DNA of 64,000 nucleotides from contig CAJUCW010000001.1 of NCBI GenBank assembly GCA_910585275.1, positions 202,720 through 266,719 of the forward strand. Reading direction: 5' to 3'. The notes below the pieces were generated by a model, which worked only from the letters and a program-made list of their open reading frames with translations, was not told the DNA's origin and ran no database searches. How positions within the stretch are numbered: position 1 is the stretch's first letter; every line of letters starts with the position of its first letter. The position numbers and the translations under genes were made by a program. This DNA comes from an uncultured Muribaculaceae bacterium (lineage in GTDB: Bacteria > Bacteroidota > Bacteroidia > Bacteroidales > Muribaculaceae). This document shows positions 1-9,228 of the stretch, piece by piece.

Positions 1-1096
1 CTCCATTAAAGTTTGTCTCTACAAGTGTGTTGAGAATTTTGCCTACGTTCAATAGTTTTTTATTGACTATCTTGTCGATCGACAGGCTCTCCGCTTCGGG
101 AATATACTGTAATTCCTCTATTCTCGCAAGCGTACGCGACACGCCATGCTCACGGGCCACCATACAGGAAACTATATTTTTTTCAGGGCTCCCGGTGAGG
201 GCCAGAAACATATCGCAACTTCCGATACCCTCTTCCTTCAATGTAGCCACGTCGCTTGCCCTGGTGTTGACCACAGTCACATCCCCGAATTTAGAAGCTA
301 TGTAACGGCAACGCATAACGTCAGAATCAATGACTACGATGTCGTAATCGCCGTGCACTTCGGAAAGAAGATTTTCCGTAACGCGTCCCCCTCCCGTTAT
401 CATTATCTTTCGCACCTTCTTTTCCACTCCTCCGCAAATCTCACGCAGATGCGCCACATCTTCCGGCAAAACTGAAAAATATAAAATATCACCCTCTTTT
501 ATTTCGGTGTCACCACGGGGAATCACAATATGGTCCATTCGCCTCAACGCCGAAACGTGAAAAAAACGCGGACTTGAAGCCACATCCTTCAACTGCTTAC
601 CTGTCAGTAAAGAATCGTGTCCCATCCTTACCCCAACCACCATCAATTCTCCGTTGTGGATATCAACCCATTCCATGACCCAATTATGTCGGATAAAGTT
701 CACAATCTCTTTGGCAGCAAGCCCTTCAGGATAAATCAGTGAATCGACGCCGTTACGACGTATCATCTCCCTTACCTCCGGCTCAAGAAATGCCGTATTG
801 TCAATTCGCGCAACACATCTTTTAGCACCGCAGCTTTTTGAAATTTCGGCCGACACGATATTCAGATTCTCGTCATTCATGACTGCTACAAACAAATCGG
901 CATAATCCACCCCGCATTGCTTCAAGTCGGAAACAGACACGGCACTACCCGAAAAAGTAATAAGATTGCAGGTCGCCTCAAGCTCCGCAAGGCGTTCGCT
1001 GTCGGAACCCAGCAACACTATATCCTGATTCTCTATCGACAATGTATTGGCAAGGTGTGTCGCCGTATCGCCGTCTCCCGCAATTATGATTCTCAT
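1..1096 (-). CDS. trkA: Trk potassium uptake system peripheral protein TrkA (partial, C-terminus off the left edge)
   Basis: Translating the minus strand from the ATG at 1096 gives an open frame to the window edge, about 365 codons. It opens MRIIIAGDGDTATHLA, a Rossmann nucleotide-binding start (RCK_N). A second copy of this fold begins near residue 230 with KIMITGGGRVTENLL, so the protein has the tandem RCK_N/RCK_C architecture of TrkA. The stretch after the first fold (ELMVVGVRMG to LYFSV) fits an RCK_C ligand-binding domain. TrkA is the cytoplasmic NAD(H)-binding gate of the TrkH/TrkG potassium channel. The gene follows mdh on the same strand after 151 bp that contain a strong hairpin. trkH is not visible and may lie to the left. 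The 3' end cannot be assessed. Confidence 0.9.
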   Translation of the reverse strand, partial: MRIIIAGDGDTATHLANTLSIENQDIVLLGSDSERLAELEATCNLITFSGSAVSVSDLKQCGVDYADLFVAVMNDENLNIVSAEISKSCGAKRCVARIDNTAFLEPEVREMIRRNGVDSLIYPEGLAAKEIVNFIRHNWVMEWVDIHNGELMVVGVRMGHDSLLTGKQLKDVASSPRFFHVSALRRMDHIVIPRGDTEIKEGDILYFSVLPEDVAHLREICGGVEKKVRKIMITGGGRVTENLLSEVHGDYDIVVIDSDVMRCRYIASKFGDVTVVNTRASDVATLKEEGIGSCDMFLALTGSPEKNIVSCMVAREHGVSRTLARIEELQYIPEAESLSIDKIVNKKLLNVGKILNTLVETNFNG

Positions 1097-1150
1097 TTTT
1101 CAACAAATCTTTTTTGAATTGCATCTTAAAAGCAACAAGCATATACTGAA

Positions 1151-1187
1151 GATGCCGGGGAAAGGATTTAAATCCAACCCCGGCATC
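1151..1187 (-). terminator. Perfect hairpin between mdh and trkA, possible mdh terminator
   Basis: Positions 1151-1160 (GATGCCGGGG) pair perfectly with 1178-1187, and the loop contains a second palindrome, GGATTTAAATCC, at 1164-1175. The stem lies 61 bp beyond the mdh stop codon. No run of T follows on the minus strand, so it may be a processing or stability element rather than a classic Rho-independent terminator. Confidence 0.45.
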
Positions 1188-1247
1188 CTCGGTCGTTACG
1201 GGTCAAATTTCTTTGACCAAAAATTCCAAATCACCTATCCTATATCA

Positions 1248-2246
1248 TCAAAGATTAGGGTTGATTTTGCTCCATTCGGCAACAGGAGGAAGCACACCCA
1301 TCTCGATTACTTCGTCGCGCAATTCGCAAAGATGTTTGTAGCTCTTCTCCAAGTCCGCCTCTTCGGCAGGAGTACCTTTCACAGGTTTAACCTCTACGCC
1401 GTCTTTAGTCACGGTCGTTTCCATTGCCATCATGATATTATGGAACTTGTCGTTGTTGACATAAGTTCCGACAGGCCATGTGAAGGGCTTGCCTCCCATA
1501 GAGGCCGCAATCATCTCAATCGACAGATAGGCCGGGCTCTGGAACGATGAACGTCCGCGGAGGTCGATGATATGTTTACCGCCCTGGATTACATTCTGGC
1601 GGATTTTCTCCCAGTCTGCCTCGGGAAGTTTTTCCGTGCCGATGATGGTGTCGAGCGGTTTGCCGTCAACCAATGTGGTTGACGCAAATACAGCCATTTG
1701 TTCGCCGTGGCCGCCATACGTACGGCAATTGACAATCTCGGAAGCCGGAAGCTTGAAGTATTTCACAAGCTGGTCTTGCAGGCGCGTGCTGTCAAGAGCG
1801 GCGAGTGTGGCCACCTGCGATGGCTTCAGACCGGAATAAATCAAAGCGATAAGGCCTGTTATATCTGCGGGATTGAATACCACTACACAGAACTTGGCAT
1901 CGGGACAATACGTTTTAACGTTCTTACCGAATTCCTCGGCAATGGCGGCATTACCCTTCAGAAGATCTTCACGGGTCATACCCGCCTTACGGGCGGCACC
2001 GCCCGACGACACAATATATTTGGCTCCGGTAAAAGCTTCCTTCACGTCTGAAGTAAAAGTGAGGTTAACGCCCTCGAAAGCACAATGATAAAGTTCCTCT
2101 GCCACACCCTCAAGAGCAGGTGCATAAGGATCATAAAGGCATACGTTAGGGGTCAGGCGCATCATCAATGCGGTCTGGGCCATATTCGAGCCAATCATGC
2201 CCGCAGCTCCGACGATGAGCAATTTGTCATTACATAAGAAGTCCAT
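1248..2246 (-). CDS. mdh: Malate dehydrogenase
   Basis: This 332-residue protein has the NAD-binding glycine motif GAAGMIG at residues 13-19. It also has the substrate-loop segment AARKAGMTRED with its binding arginines, and the YGGHGEQM segment holding the catalytic histidine. It belongs to the LDH/MDH superfamily and matches the form usual in Bacteroidales, where it interconverts malate and oxaloacetate in the cytosol as part of the reductive branch to fumarate and succinate. The start MDFLCNDKLLIVG places the dinucleotide fold at the normal distance from the N-terminus. It lies downstream of the GSCFA gene on the same strand with a 180-bp gap. I found no clear TAnnTTTG box in that gap. Confidence 0.93.
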   Translation of the reverse strand: MDFLCNDKLLIVGAAGMIGSNMAQTALMMRLTPNVCLYDPYAPALEGVAEELYHCAFEGVNLTFTSDVKEAFTGAKYIVSSGGAARKAGMTREDLLKGNAAIAEEFGKNVKTYCPDAKFCVVVFNPADITGLIALIYSGLKPSQVATLAALDSTRLQDQLVKYFKLPASEIVNCRTYGGHGEQMAVFASTTLVDGKPLDTIIGTEKLPEADWEKIRQNVIQGGKHIIDLRGRSSFQSPAYLSIEMIAASMGGKPFTWPVGTYVNNDKFHNIMMAMETTVTKDGVEVKPVKGTPAEEADLEKSYKHLCELRDEVIEMGVLPPVAEWSKINPNL

Positions 2247-2426
2247 AGTTGTTGTATATAATAGGTAACAGAATGATTAGTCACTCTATTTTTGATAACA
2301 CTCGGGAATAAGAATCTATCCTGACAATTATACTTTTTTTACTTTTTTTACAAATACTCCATCATCACTCTTATCGTTACCTTATTTCTACAATGCGTTC
2401 GTGCGCAATCACATAATACTCACGGT

Positions 2427-3440
2427 TCACATAAAACCTGGGTCTGATTCAAACGGATATTCCAAAGGAAGCGCTTCTCCGAAACTTTCCGCGAACGAAC
2501 CATATCTCTCTTTTATAGCAATTTTCCATTCATTTATCCGCCTCAGCCGTTCAGGAGTCGGTTCCTTTGTGGCATCAGGCAACTGTCGGTGGCGCCATGC
2601 CTTGACAATCTTTTCACCTTCCTTTATAGCTTCCATCCCTTTCGCATCAAGATAAGTGGCCTTGAAAACCTCCCAGATATATTCCACCGCTTCTTCCGAA
2701 GGATGCACGAGGTCGGAAGCATAAAACCGGTAGTCGCGAAGGTCATCGTTGACGATTTCGTATGCCGGAAAATAATGACAGAAATCCAGGCGGCCACAAA
2801 GCTCTTCGACAGCCAGAAGAAGCACGGCCTTGGAATGGGAGTTGCCGGCAAAACCATCTTTAAGATGCCTCACCGGACTGACAGTAAACACTATATGCAA
2901 GCGAGGAAACATTTCTTTCAAATCATTGGCAAGGCTCTCCCACACCTCCGTTATTTCATCCACCCCAAGCCGTCTTCGCAAGAACATTGCCGACGGTTGC
3001 TTATGGCAGTTCGCCACGATGTATTCCGGATTATCGGAGAGGGAATAGACGAACGATGTGCCGAACGTCACGAAAAGTGCCTGCGCCTTTCCAAGCAAAT
3101 CGCAAACAATAGCCCTGCGCCTTCGAAACTCCACAATAGTGTCTGCCTTGAATTCAGAAGAAAGTTTGGAATCAAAAAGCCATGACCTCGTCACACCGTC
3201 TTTTTCAAAAAGCGAAGAAAGAAATCCTGGCGAACCATCATCGTCAAGAACCGACCTCAGTGCTTTTTCTATCGAAAGCGGATTATAAAGCACCGACAAG
3301 GGATTATACGCCTTCCATAAGCTGCCTCGCATACGCTTCCCTATGTTATCGGCAAAACAAGACCCCACAAGCATTGTCGGTATGCCGGGATTAAGCTGAA
3401 AAGAAGCTTCCTGTGGTTTATATTCTGTCCTGAATTTCAT
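2427..3440 (-). CDS. GSCFA-domain protein
   Basis: This protein of 337 residues starts at MKFRTEYKPQEASF and carries the family signature GSCFADNIG near residue 26, followed by the conserved YNPLS segments. GSCFA proteins are Bacteroidetes-enriched, related to SGNH-type hydrolases, and have no firmly assigned substrate. A longer frame begins at 3533, but that extra stretch lies upstream of a good promoter (3513-3543) and has no family similarity, so I prefer the start at 3440. A cytoplasmic hydrolase-like role is inferred from the family only; no signal peptide is seen. Confidence 0.85.
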   Translation of the reverse strand: MKFRTEYKPQEASFQLNPGIPTMLVGSCFADNIGKRMRGSLWKAYNPLSVLYNPLSIEKALRSVLDDDGSPGFLSSLFEKDGVTRSWLFDSKLSSEFKADTIVEFRRRRAIVCDLLGKAQALFVTFGTSFVYSLSDNPEYIVANCHKQPSAMFLRRRLGVDEITEVWESLANDLKEMFPRLHIVFTVSPVRHLKDGFAGNSHSKAVLLLAVEELCGRLDFCHYFPAYEIVNDDLRDYRFYASDLVHPSEEAVEYIWEVFKATYLDAKGMEAIKEGEKIVKAWRHRQLPDATKEPTPERLRRINEWKIAIKERYGSFAESFGEALPLEYPFESDPGFM

Positions 3441-3512
3441 ACATTCTGATAGCGGATTGACGATTAGAGAAACAACGATGCCACAGCCTGCATGATTCAT
3501 TGCCGTGACTCG

Positions 3513-3543
3513 CAAAGCTACTAAAAAAAACACATACTCGCAA
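3513..3543 (-). promoter_or_regulatory. Promoter of the GSCFA gene
   Basis: On the minus strand TTG (3543-3541) is followed after 20 bp by TAGCTTTG (3520-3513), fitting the Bacteroidetes -33/-7 consensus. The implied transcript start is near 3506, about 66 nt before the chosen ATG, which argues against the upstream start at 3533. Confidence 0.6.
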
Positions 3544-3615
3544 CGATAAAAAGATTTTTCATACCACCCTCCATAATTGTCTTAATTTTATGATGATTAT
3601 ATCGTTTTTTTTTCT

Positions 3616-3623
3616 TAAATTTG
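3616..3623 (+). promoter_or_regulatory. -7 box of the purine operon promoter
   Basis: TAAATTTG is a perfect TAnnTTTG box. No convincing -33 element is seen at the usual distance. Transcription from here would start near 3630 and give a 5' leader of about 270 nt before purE. Confidence 0.55.
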
Positions 3624-3629
3624 CACTTT

Positions 3630-3902
3630 AAAACCACAAAAGCCCGCTAAGGTAAAAAGATTCCGCTTCCAAATGATTTGGCATAGTCAAAACATATCCG
3701 CCACCAGACGAAAGCCTGGCATCAAGCCCGGCAACAAAAGCGTGCGGACAGTTTTTTCGGACTCCCTTATGCAAGCTTATGTAATGACCAAAAGCCGACA
3801 CATGTCCGGCTGGAACCGACAGGTAAAAATTTGTAACGATATAATACGAGTGGACGCATTGAGTTTTCTTTGCGCCCATTCTTTTTAATCTTTTTTAAAG
3901 AC
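3630..3902 (+). promoter_or_regulatory. Long 5' leader of the purine operon, possible RNA regulatory element
   Basis: This stretch holds no convincing gene. It can fold. CCAG at 3704-3707 pairs with CTGG at 3716-3719 around a GAAA-containing loop. TCCGC at 3697-3701 can enclose it by pairing with GCGGA at 3744-3748. A separate hairpin at 3793-3811 has eight pairs and one bulged C. I could not match it to a purine, guanine, PRPP, THF or cobalamin riboswitch consensus. A regulatory role is inferred only from its length, position and foldability. Confidence 0.35.
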
Positions 3903-4373
3903 GTGAAAATAGGTGTTGTTATGGGCTCCACCAGCGACTGGGGAGTCATGAAAGCCGCCACTGACACTCTCGCTCAGTTTGGCGTTGAATCGGAAACAAA
4001 AGTATTGAGCGCCCACCGCACTCCCGCGGAACTCGAAAAATGGGTAAGCGGTCTGCGCGACCGCGGTTTCGCGGCTGTGATCGCAGCCGCCGGCGGGGCC
4101 GCACATCTTGCCGGAGTGGTCGCCGCTTTCACCACTCTCCCTGTTATCGGCGTGCCCATCAAGGCGCGTGCGCTCGAGGGCATCGACTCGCTCCTTTCAA
4201 TGGTGCAGATGCCTTCCGGAATACCGGTGGCTGTCGTGGCTATCGACGGTGCGAAAAACGCCGCACTCCTCGCCATAGAAATGCTCGCCGTCACCGACAG
4301 CGGGCTCAAACAAAAAATGGATGACTTCCGCGCACAACAGGCGCAGAAAGTACTCGCATCCACACTCGACTAA
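3903..4373 (+). CDS. purE: 5-(carboxyamino)imidazole ribonucleotide mutase
   Basis: The protein of 156 residues starts at a GTG (VKIGVVMGSTSDWG) and has the class I PurE signature GSTSDW, then SAHRTP and the AGGAAHLAGV loop that binds the ribonucleotide phosphate. It converts N5-CAIR to CAIR in purine synthesis. An upstream TTG (3870) would add an AT-rich tail with no family similarity, so the GTG is preferred. Class I PurE normally depends on PurK, which is not in the window. This is the first gene of the purine operon, 14 bp before purL. Confidence 0.93.
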   Translation: MKIGVVMGSTSDWGVMKAATDTLAQFGVESETKVLSAHRTPAELEKWVSGLRDRGFAAVIAAAGGAAHLAGVVAAFTTLPVIGVPIKARALEGIDSLLSMVQMPSGIPVAVVAIDGAKNAALLAIEMLAVTDSGLKQKMDDFRAQQAQKVLASTLD

Positions 4374-4387
4374 ACTTATCCTCCGTT

Positions 4388-7300
4388 ATGAAACCATACA
4401 GAATTTTCGTTGAGAAACGTGAACCCTACCGGGTGGAGGCAGACAGCCTCCGCAACGAACTCAACTCCAACCTTGGTCTGAACATTTCATCGCTTCGACT
4501 GATTTGCGTTTACGACCTTTTCGGGTTCTCGCCGGAACTTGTGGAGAAGAGCAGCTACAAAGTGTTTGGCGAACCTGCCACCGACAATGTCTCCGACTCT
4601 GTCGATTTTGAAGGACGTCCCTATCTGGCAGTGGAATCATTGCCCGGACAGTTCGACCAGCGTGCGGCGGCTGCCGTGGATTGCGTGAAACTTATCCAGC
4701 CCGACGCCGACATCGACATCCGCAGCGCCAAACTTATGATTTTCGATTCATCTGTAGGCGACGAAGATATGAAGAAAATCGCCCATTATTGCATCAATGC
4801 AGTGGAGTCGAGGGAGAAAGACCTTTCGGTGCTTGCCGCTCCAGAGCGTGCGGCGGCCAAACCCGTGGCCGTGCTCGAAGGGTTCCGCACCATCACGGCC
4901 GCCCAGGCGCCGGCATGGTGCAAGGAGAAGGGACTCGCCATGAACGGCGACGACCTCATGGAAGTGGTGAAGTATTTCACCGCCGAAGGACGCGACCCTA
5001 ATGAAACGGAACTCCGCATCCTCGACACATATTGGAGCGACCATTGCCGCCACACCACGTTCACTACAGAACTGACCGACATAAAGGTTGACGATTCTTT
5101 CGCATCGGCCGACCTCGAAGAGAGCCTTCGCCAATGGCATGAAATCCGCAAGGAACTCGGGCGCGAAAACAAGCCGCTCTGCCTTATGGACCTCGCCACA
5201 ATCGGGGCGCGCTATCTCCGCAAGACAGGTAAACTCGACGACCTCGAACAGAGCGAAGAAAACAACGCTTGCAGCATATACGTGGATGTGGATGTTGACG
5301 GAGAAACCGAGCGTTGGCTCCTTCAGTTTAAAAACGAGACTCACAACCATCCCACTGAAATCGAACCTTTCGGAGGGGCTTCCACATGTCTCGGAGGCGC
5401 CATCCGCGACCCGTTGAGCGGACGCAGCTATGTCTATCAGGCAATGCGTGTCACCGGTGCCGGCAACATTTACCAGCCCGTCAATGAAACCCTCGAAGGT
5501 AAACTGCCCCAGCGCGTCATTTCGCTTCGTGCAGCCGCAGGATATTCATCTTATGGCAACCAGATAGGACTCGCAACCACGCATGTGCGCGAAATTTATC
5601 ATCCCGATTATGTGGCAAAACGCCTTGAGGTGGGTGCCGTGGTAGGTGCCGTAAAAGCTTCTGACGTGCGTCGCGAGAGCCCTGCCCCGGGCGACGTGGT
5701 GCTCATGTTCGGCGGCAGAACCGGGCGCGACGGCATCGGCGGAGCCACCGGCTCTTCTAAAGAACACACCACCTCTTCTCTTGAGGAATGCGGGTCTGAA
5801 GTCCAGAAAGGCAACGCCCCCGAAGAAAGGAAGATTGCGCGTCTGTTCCGGCGTCCGGAAGTGACAAGACTCATCAAGAAATCGAACGACTTCGGAGCCG
5901 GAGGTGTGAGTGTGGCCATCGGCGAACTTACCGACGGCCTTGACATACACCTTGACCGTGTGCCGACCAAATATTCCGGACTCAACACCACGGAGCTTGC
6001 CATCAGCGAAAGCCAAGAAAGAATGTCGGTGGTGGTTGAAGCCAAAGACATGGATGAGTTTATGAAATACTGCCATGAGGAGAACCTTGAGGTGAACCAT
6101 GTGGCTGACGTAACCGATTCCGGACGTATGCGAATGTTCTACGGCGACAAGGTTGTGGCCGACCTCAGCCGTGAGTTTATCGACTCCGCAGGCGCACGCC
6201 ATTTCACAGAGGCCACAATAGGCACAATCGAACCATGCGACCCGTTTGAAAGAGAAGTGAAGGGCGATTCCGTAAAAGAGAAAATGCTCAATCTCCTCGC
6301 CGATGACAATGTAACATCGCAGAAAGGACTTATCGAACATTTCGATTCGTCCATCGGAAAATCTACGGTGCTTATGCCCTTCGGAGGAAAAACACAGCAG
6401 TCGGAGGCCCAGGTTTCCGTCCAGAAACTTCCCGTCGGCAACCATCAGACCGACACCGCCAGCATGATGGCGTTCGGATTCAACCCCTTCCTGATGAGCT
6501 GGAGTCCCTATCACGGTGCGGCATATTCCGTGGTCGAGGCTGTGAGCAAGTCTGTAGCCGCAGGCGCGGATTTCGAGCGTCTCCGCTTCTCCTATCAGGA
6601 ATATTTCGAACGCATGCACTCTCGCCTCTCCTGGGGCAAACCTCTGGCAGCCCTTCTCGGCACTCTCCGGATGCAAACCGAACTCGGACTTGCATCGATT
6701 GGCGGCAAGGATTCCATGAGCGGCACGTTTGCCAACATCAGCGTGCCTCCCACTCTGATTGCATTCGGTGTGGCTCCGGTAAGCGCAAACGATGTGATTG
6801 GCACGGAATTCAAGACTCCGGGCAATTTCCTTTACATCGTGCGTCATAATCCGCTTCCGTCGCTTATGCCCGACACTAAGGCGCTGATGGAAAATTACCG
6901 TATGCTCCATCGTCTTATAAAAGAGGGCACCGTTGTTTCCGGATATGCACTCGGATTTGGAGGCGCCACTGAAGCTATCGCTAAAATGAGCTTCGGCAAC
7001 AGGCTCGGTGTGGAGGTAACGATAAAGGAAAGCGACCTCTTCAATTACGGCAACGGATCAATCCTGGTGGAGAGCAAGGATATACTTGAAATCCCGGGAT
7101 TCGAACTCATCGGTAAGGTGACAGGCGAGCCAACCCTTGCAATAAACGGCGAAAAAATCACAATCGACGAAGCCTACGAGGCGAACCGCGACAGATTCAC
7201 AGCCGTCTATCCCGACCGTAGCGGCGTGACGGGTTCTGCCGTCAATGCAGTCTCCTCAACGGAGGTGGCAGAATATCCGGGGGCGGCCAAAGAGCACCCG

Positions 7301-8095
7301 GTGGTGTATCTACCCGTTTTCCCGGGCACCAACTGCGATTACGACATGGCGAAATCGTTTGCCGCCGAGGGCGCGGAAATCACAACGTCGGTATTCTGCA
7401 ACCTGACGCCCGACGATGTGGAGAAATCCACTTCCGACATGGCTTCACACATCGATGCATGCGACATACTCGCTTTCTCCGGAGGCTTCTCCGAAGGCGA
7501 CGAGCCCGACGGCAGCGGCAAATTCATTGCCAGCGTCATCATGAACGAAAAGGTGAAAGCCGCCATCGAAAGGCTAATGGCTCGCGGAGGTCTTATACTC
7601 GGCATCTGCAACGGTTTCCAGGCACTCGTGAAGTCAGGGCTGCTCCCGTTCGGCAAAATCGGAGAACTCGGTCCGGATTCACCCACGCTGTTCCACAACG
7701 ACATCAACCGCCACATCTCTCAGATTGTATCCACACGTGTGGGTTCCGTGGCATCGCCCTGGCTCAAAGGATTCACGCCCGGCGAACTTCATTCGGTTGC
7801 GGCATCGCACGGCGAAGGGAAATTCGTCGCCAACGCCGACCTCGCGGCCTCGCTCCACAAGAACGGCCAGATTGCATTCCAGTATGCCGACCTTGAAGGC
7901 AACGCCACGATGACTTCCCCGGCCAACCCCAACGGTTCGACCGAAGCCATCGAGGGAATCATTTCGCCCGATGGTCTTATCCTCGGAAAGATGGGTCATT
8001 CCGAACGTTACGACGAAGGGTTGATGAAGAATATCTCCGGCAACAAGCGCCAGAACCTCTTCGCAAATGCCGTGGCTTATTTCCGTAAGAAATAA
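4388..8095 (+). CDS. purL: Phosphoribosylformylglycinamidine synthase, single-chain
   Basis: At 1235 residues this is the long single-chain FGAM synthase. The N-terminal PurS-like part is followed by two AIR-synthase-like ATPase halves (FKNETHNHPTEIEPFGGA around residues 318-333; DFGAGGVSVAIGELTDG near 505). A C-terminal class I glutaminase starts around VVYLPVFPGTNCDYD. The glutaminase nucleophile is Cys1074 in GICNGFQALVKSG. The enzyme converts FGAR, ATP and glutamine to FGAM. The large form makes separate PurS and PurQ unnecessary, and neither is seen. A long antisense open frame inside it is a codon-bias shadow. Confidence 0.96.
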   Translation: MKPYRIFVEKREPYRVEADSLRNELNSNLGLNISSLRLICVYDLFGFSPELVEKSSYKVFGEPATDNVSDSVDFEGRPYLAVESLPGQFDQRAAAAVDCVKLIQPDADIDIRSAKLMIFDSSVGDEDMKKIAHYCINAVESREKDLSVLAAPERAAAKPVAVLEGFRTITAAQAPAWCKEKGLAMNGDDLMEVVKYFTAEGRDPNETELRILDTYWSDHCRHTTFTTELTDIKVDDSFASADLEESLRQWHEIRKELGRENKPLCLMDLATIGARYLRKTGKLDDLEQSEENNACSIYVDVDVDGETERWLLQFKNETHNHPTEIEPFGGASTCLGGAIRDPLSGRSYVYQAMRVTGAGNIYQPVNETLEGKLPQRVISLRAAAGYSSYGNQIGLATTHVREIYHPDYVAKRLEVGAVVGAVKASDVRRESPAPGDVVLMFGGRTGRDGIGGATGSSKEHTTSSLEECGSEVQKGNAPEERKIARLFRRPEVTRLIKKSNDFGAGGVSVAIGELTDGLDIHLDRVPTKYSGLNTTELAISESQERMSVVVEAKDMDEFMKYCHEENLEVNHVADVTDSGRMRMFYGDKVVADLSREFIDSAGARHFTEATIGTIEPCDPFEREVKGDSVKEKMLNLLADDNVTSQKGLIEHFDSSIGKSTVLMPFGGKTQQSEAQVSVQKLPVGNHQTDTASMMAFGFNPFLMSWSPYHGAAYSVVEAVSKSVAAGADFERLRFSYQEYFERMHSRLSWGKPLAALLGTLRMQTELGLASIGGKDSMSGTFANISVPPTLIAFGVAPVSANDVIGTEFKTPGNFLYIVRHNPLPSLMPDTKALMENYRMLHRLIKEGTVVSGYALGFGGATEAIAKMSFGNRLGVEVTIKESDLFNYGNGSILVESKDILEIPGFELIGKVTGEPTLAINGEKITIDEAYEANRDRFTAVYPDRSGVTGSAVNAVSSTEVAEYPGAAKEHPVVYLPVFPGTNCDYDMAKSFAAEGAEITTSVFCNLTPDDVEKSTSDMASHIDACDILAFSGGFSEGDEPDGSGKFIASVIMNEKVKAAIERLMARGGLILGICNGFQALVKSGLLPFGKIGELGPDSPTLFHNDINRHISQIVSTRVGSVASPWLKGFTPGELHSVAASHGEGKFVANADLAASLHKNGQIAFQYADLEGNATMTSPANPNGSTEAIEGIISPDGLILGKMGHSERYDEGLMKNISGNKRQNLFANAVAYFRKK

Positions 8096-8149
8096 TCTGA
8101 CCCGGTAATAAAGACGATTATCAAGAATTTTAGAAAAACAATATAAAAA

Positions 8150-9175
8150 ATGGCAAAAAGTTATGAAGCCTCAGGCGTAAATCTGGAGGCGGGCTACGAA
8201 GTGGTGAGCCGTATCAAGAAGCATGTAGCTTCCACCAACCGTCCCGGATGCATGGGCAACATCGGTGCGTTCGGAGGAATGTTCGACCTCGGTTCGCTCG
8301 GCTACAAACACCCCATCCTCGTGAGCGGCACAGACGGCGTGGGCACAAAGCTTAAAATCGCTTTCGCGCTCGACAAACACGACACCATCGGCATCGATGC
8401 TGTGGCGATGTGCGTGAACGACGTGCTCGCACAGGGCGCGGCGCCACTCCTTTTCCTCGACTATGTGGCGGTAGGTAAGAACCGTCCCGCAGTGGTTGAA
8501 GCCATCGTGGCAGGTGTGGCTGAAGGTTGCCGTCAGGCCGGATGCGCCCTCGTAGGCGGCGAAACTGCCGAAATGCCCGGCATGTATGCCGAAGAAGACT
8601 ACGACATCGCCGGCTTCACCGTAGGCGCGGTGGAAAAAGAGCGTCTCATCGATTGCTCGAAAGTCAAGGCGGGAGACTTCCTCGTTGGCATCGCCTCTTC
8701 GGGCGTACATTCCAACGGATTCAGCCTCGTCCGCAAGATTGTGGCAGACAACGGACTCGACCTCAATGCCAAATATGAAGGCACAGGCGACCAAACTCTC
8801 GGAGAAATGCTTCTCACCCCTACCAAAATCTATGTAAAGCAGGTTCACGAGGTGCTCAAAGAAGTTGACGTTCACGGAATCGCCCACATCACCGGCGGTG
8901 GTTTCGATGAAAACATTCCCCGAATCCTTTCCGAAGGACAGGGCATCGAAGTGGAGGAAGGCAGCTGGGAAATACTCCCCGTTTTCCGTATCCTTGAGAA
9001 ATATGGCAACGTGCCTCACCGTGAGATGTTCAACATCTTCAACATGGGCATAGGCATGGTTCTTGCCGTTGACGAGGCCGACGTGGCTAAGACCATCGAA
9101 ATCCTCACCAAGACCGGAGAAAAGGCTTCTGTCATCGGTAAGATAGTGGAAGGTAACGGAGTGACCATTAAATAA
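8150..9175 (+). CDS. purM: Phosphoribosylformylglycinamidine cyclo-ligase (AIR synthetase)
   Basis: This 341-residue protein has the PurM motifs SGTDGVGTKLKIAF, GGETAEMPGMY and the C-terminal-domain signature ITGGGFDENIPRIL. It closes FGAM to AIR with ATP. It follows purL by 54 bp in an AT-rich initiation region without a Shine-Dalgarno sequence, as is usual for Bacteroidetes. The length agrees with the family. Confidence 0.96.
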   Translation: MAKSYEASGVNLEAGYEVVSRIKKHVASTNRPGCMGNIGAFGGMFDLGSLGYKHPILVSGTDGVGTKLKIAFALDKHDTIGIDAVAMCVNDVLAQGAAPLLFLDYVAVGKNRPAVVEAIVAGVAEGCRQAGCALVGGETAEMPGMYAEEDYDIAGFTVGAVEKERLIDCSKVKAGDFLVGIASSGVHSNGFSLVRKIVADNGLDLNAKYEGTGDQTLGEMLLTPTKIYVKQVHEVLKEVDVHGIAHITGGGFDENIPRILSEGQGIEVEEGSWEILPVFRILEKYGNVPHREMFNIFNMGIGMVLAVDEADVAKTIEILTKTGEKASVIGKIVEGNGVTIK

Positions 9176-9228
9176 ATGTCACCGGCATTAACCCGACATA
9201 TTAACTAAACCCAAAAGAGTCAACACGG

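Noticed and set aside
3628..3879. 83-codon minus-strand frame in the purE leader
   Set aside because: No domain, no promoter facing it, and it overlaps the predicted leader of the purine operon.
3870..3902. TTG start extending PurE by 11 residues
   Set aside because: The added residues are not part of PurE and the GTG at 3903 gives the expected N-terminus.
5546..6910. 454-codon minus-strand open frame inside purL
   Set aside because: Shadow of the purL reading frame; His/Cys-rich composition without domain logic.
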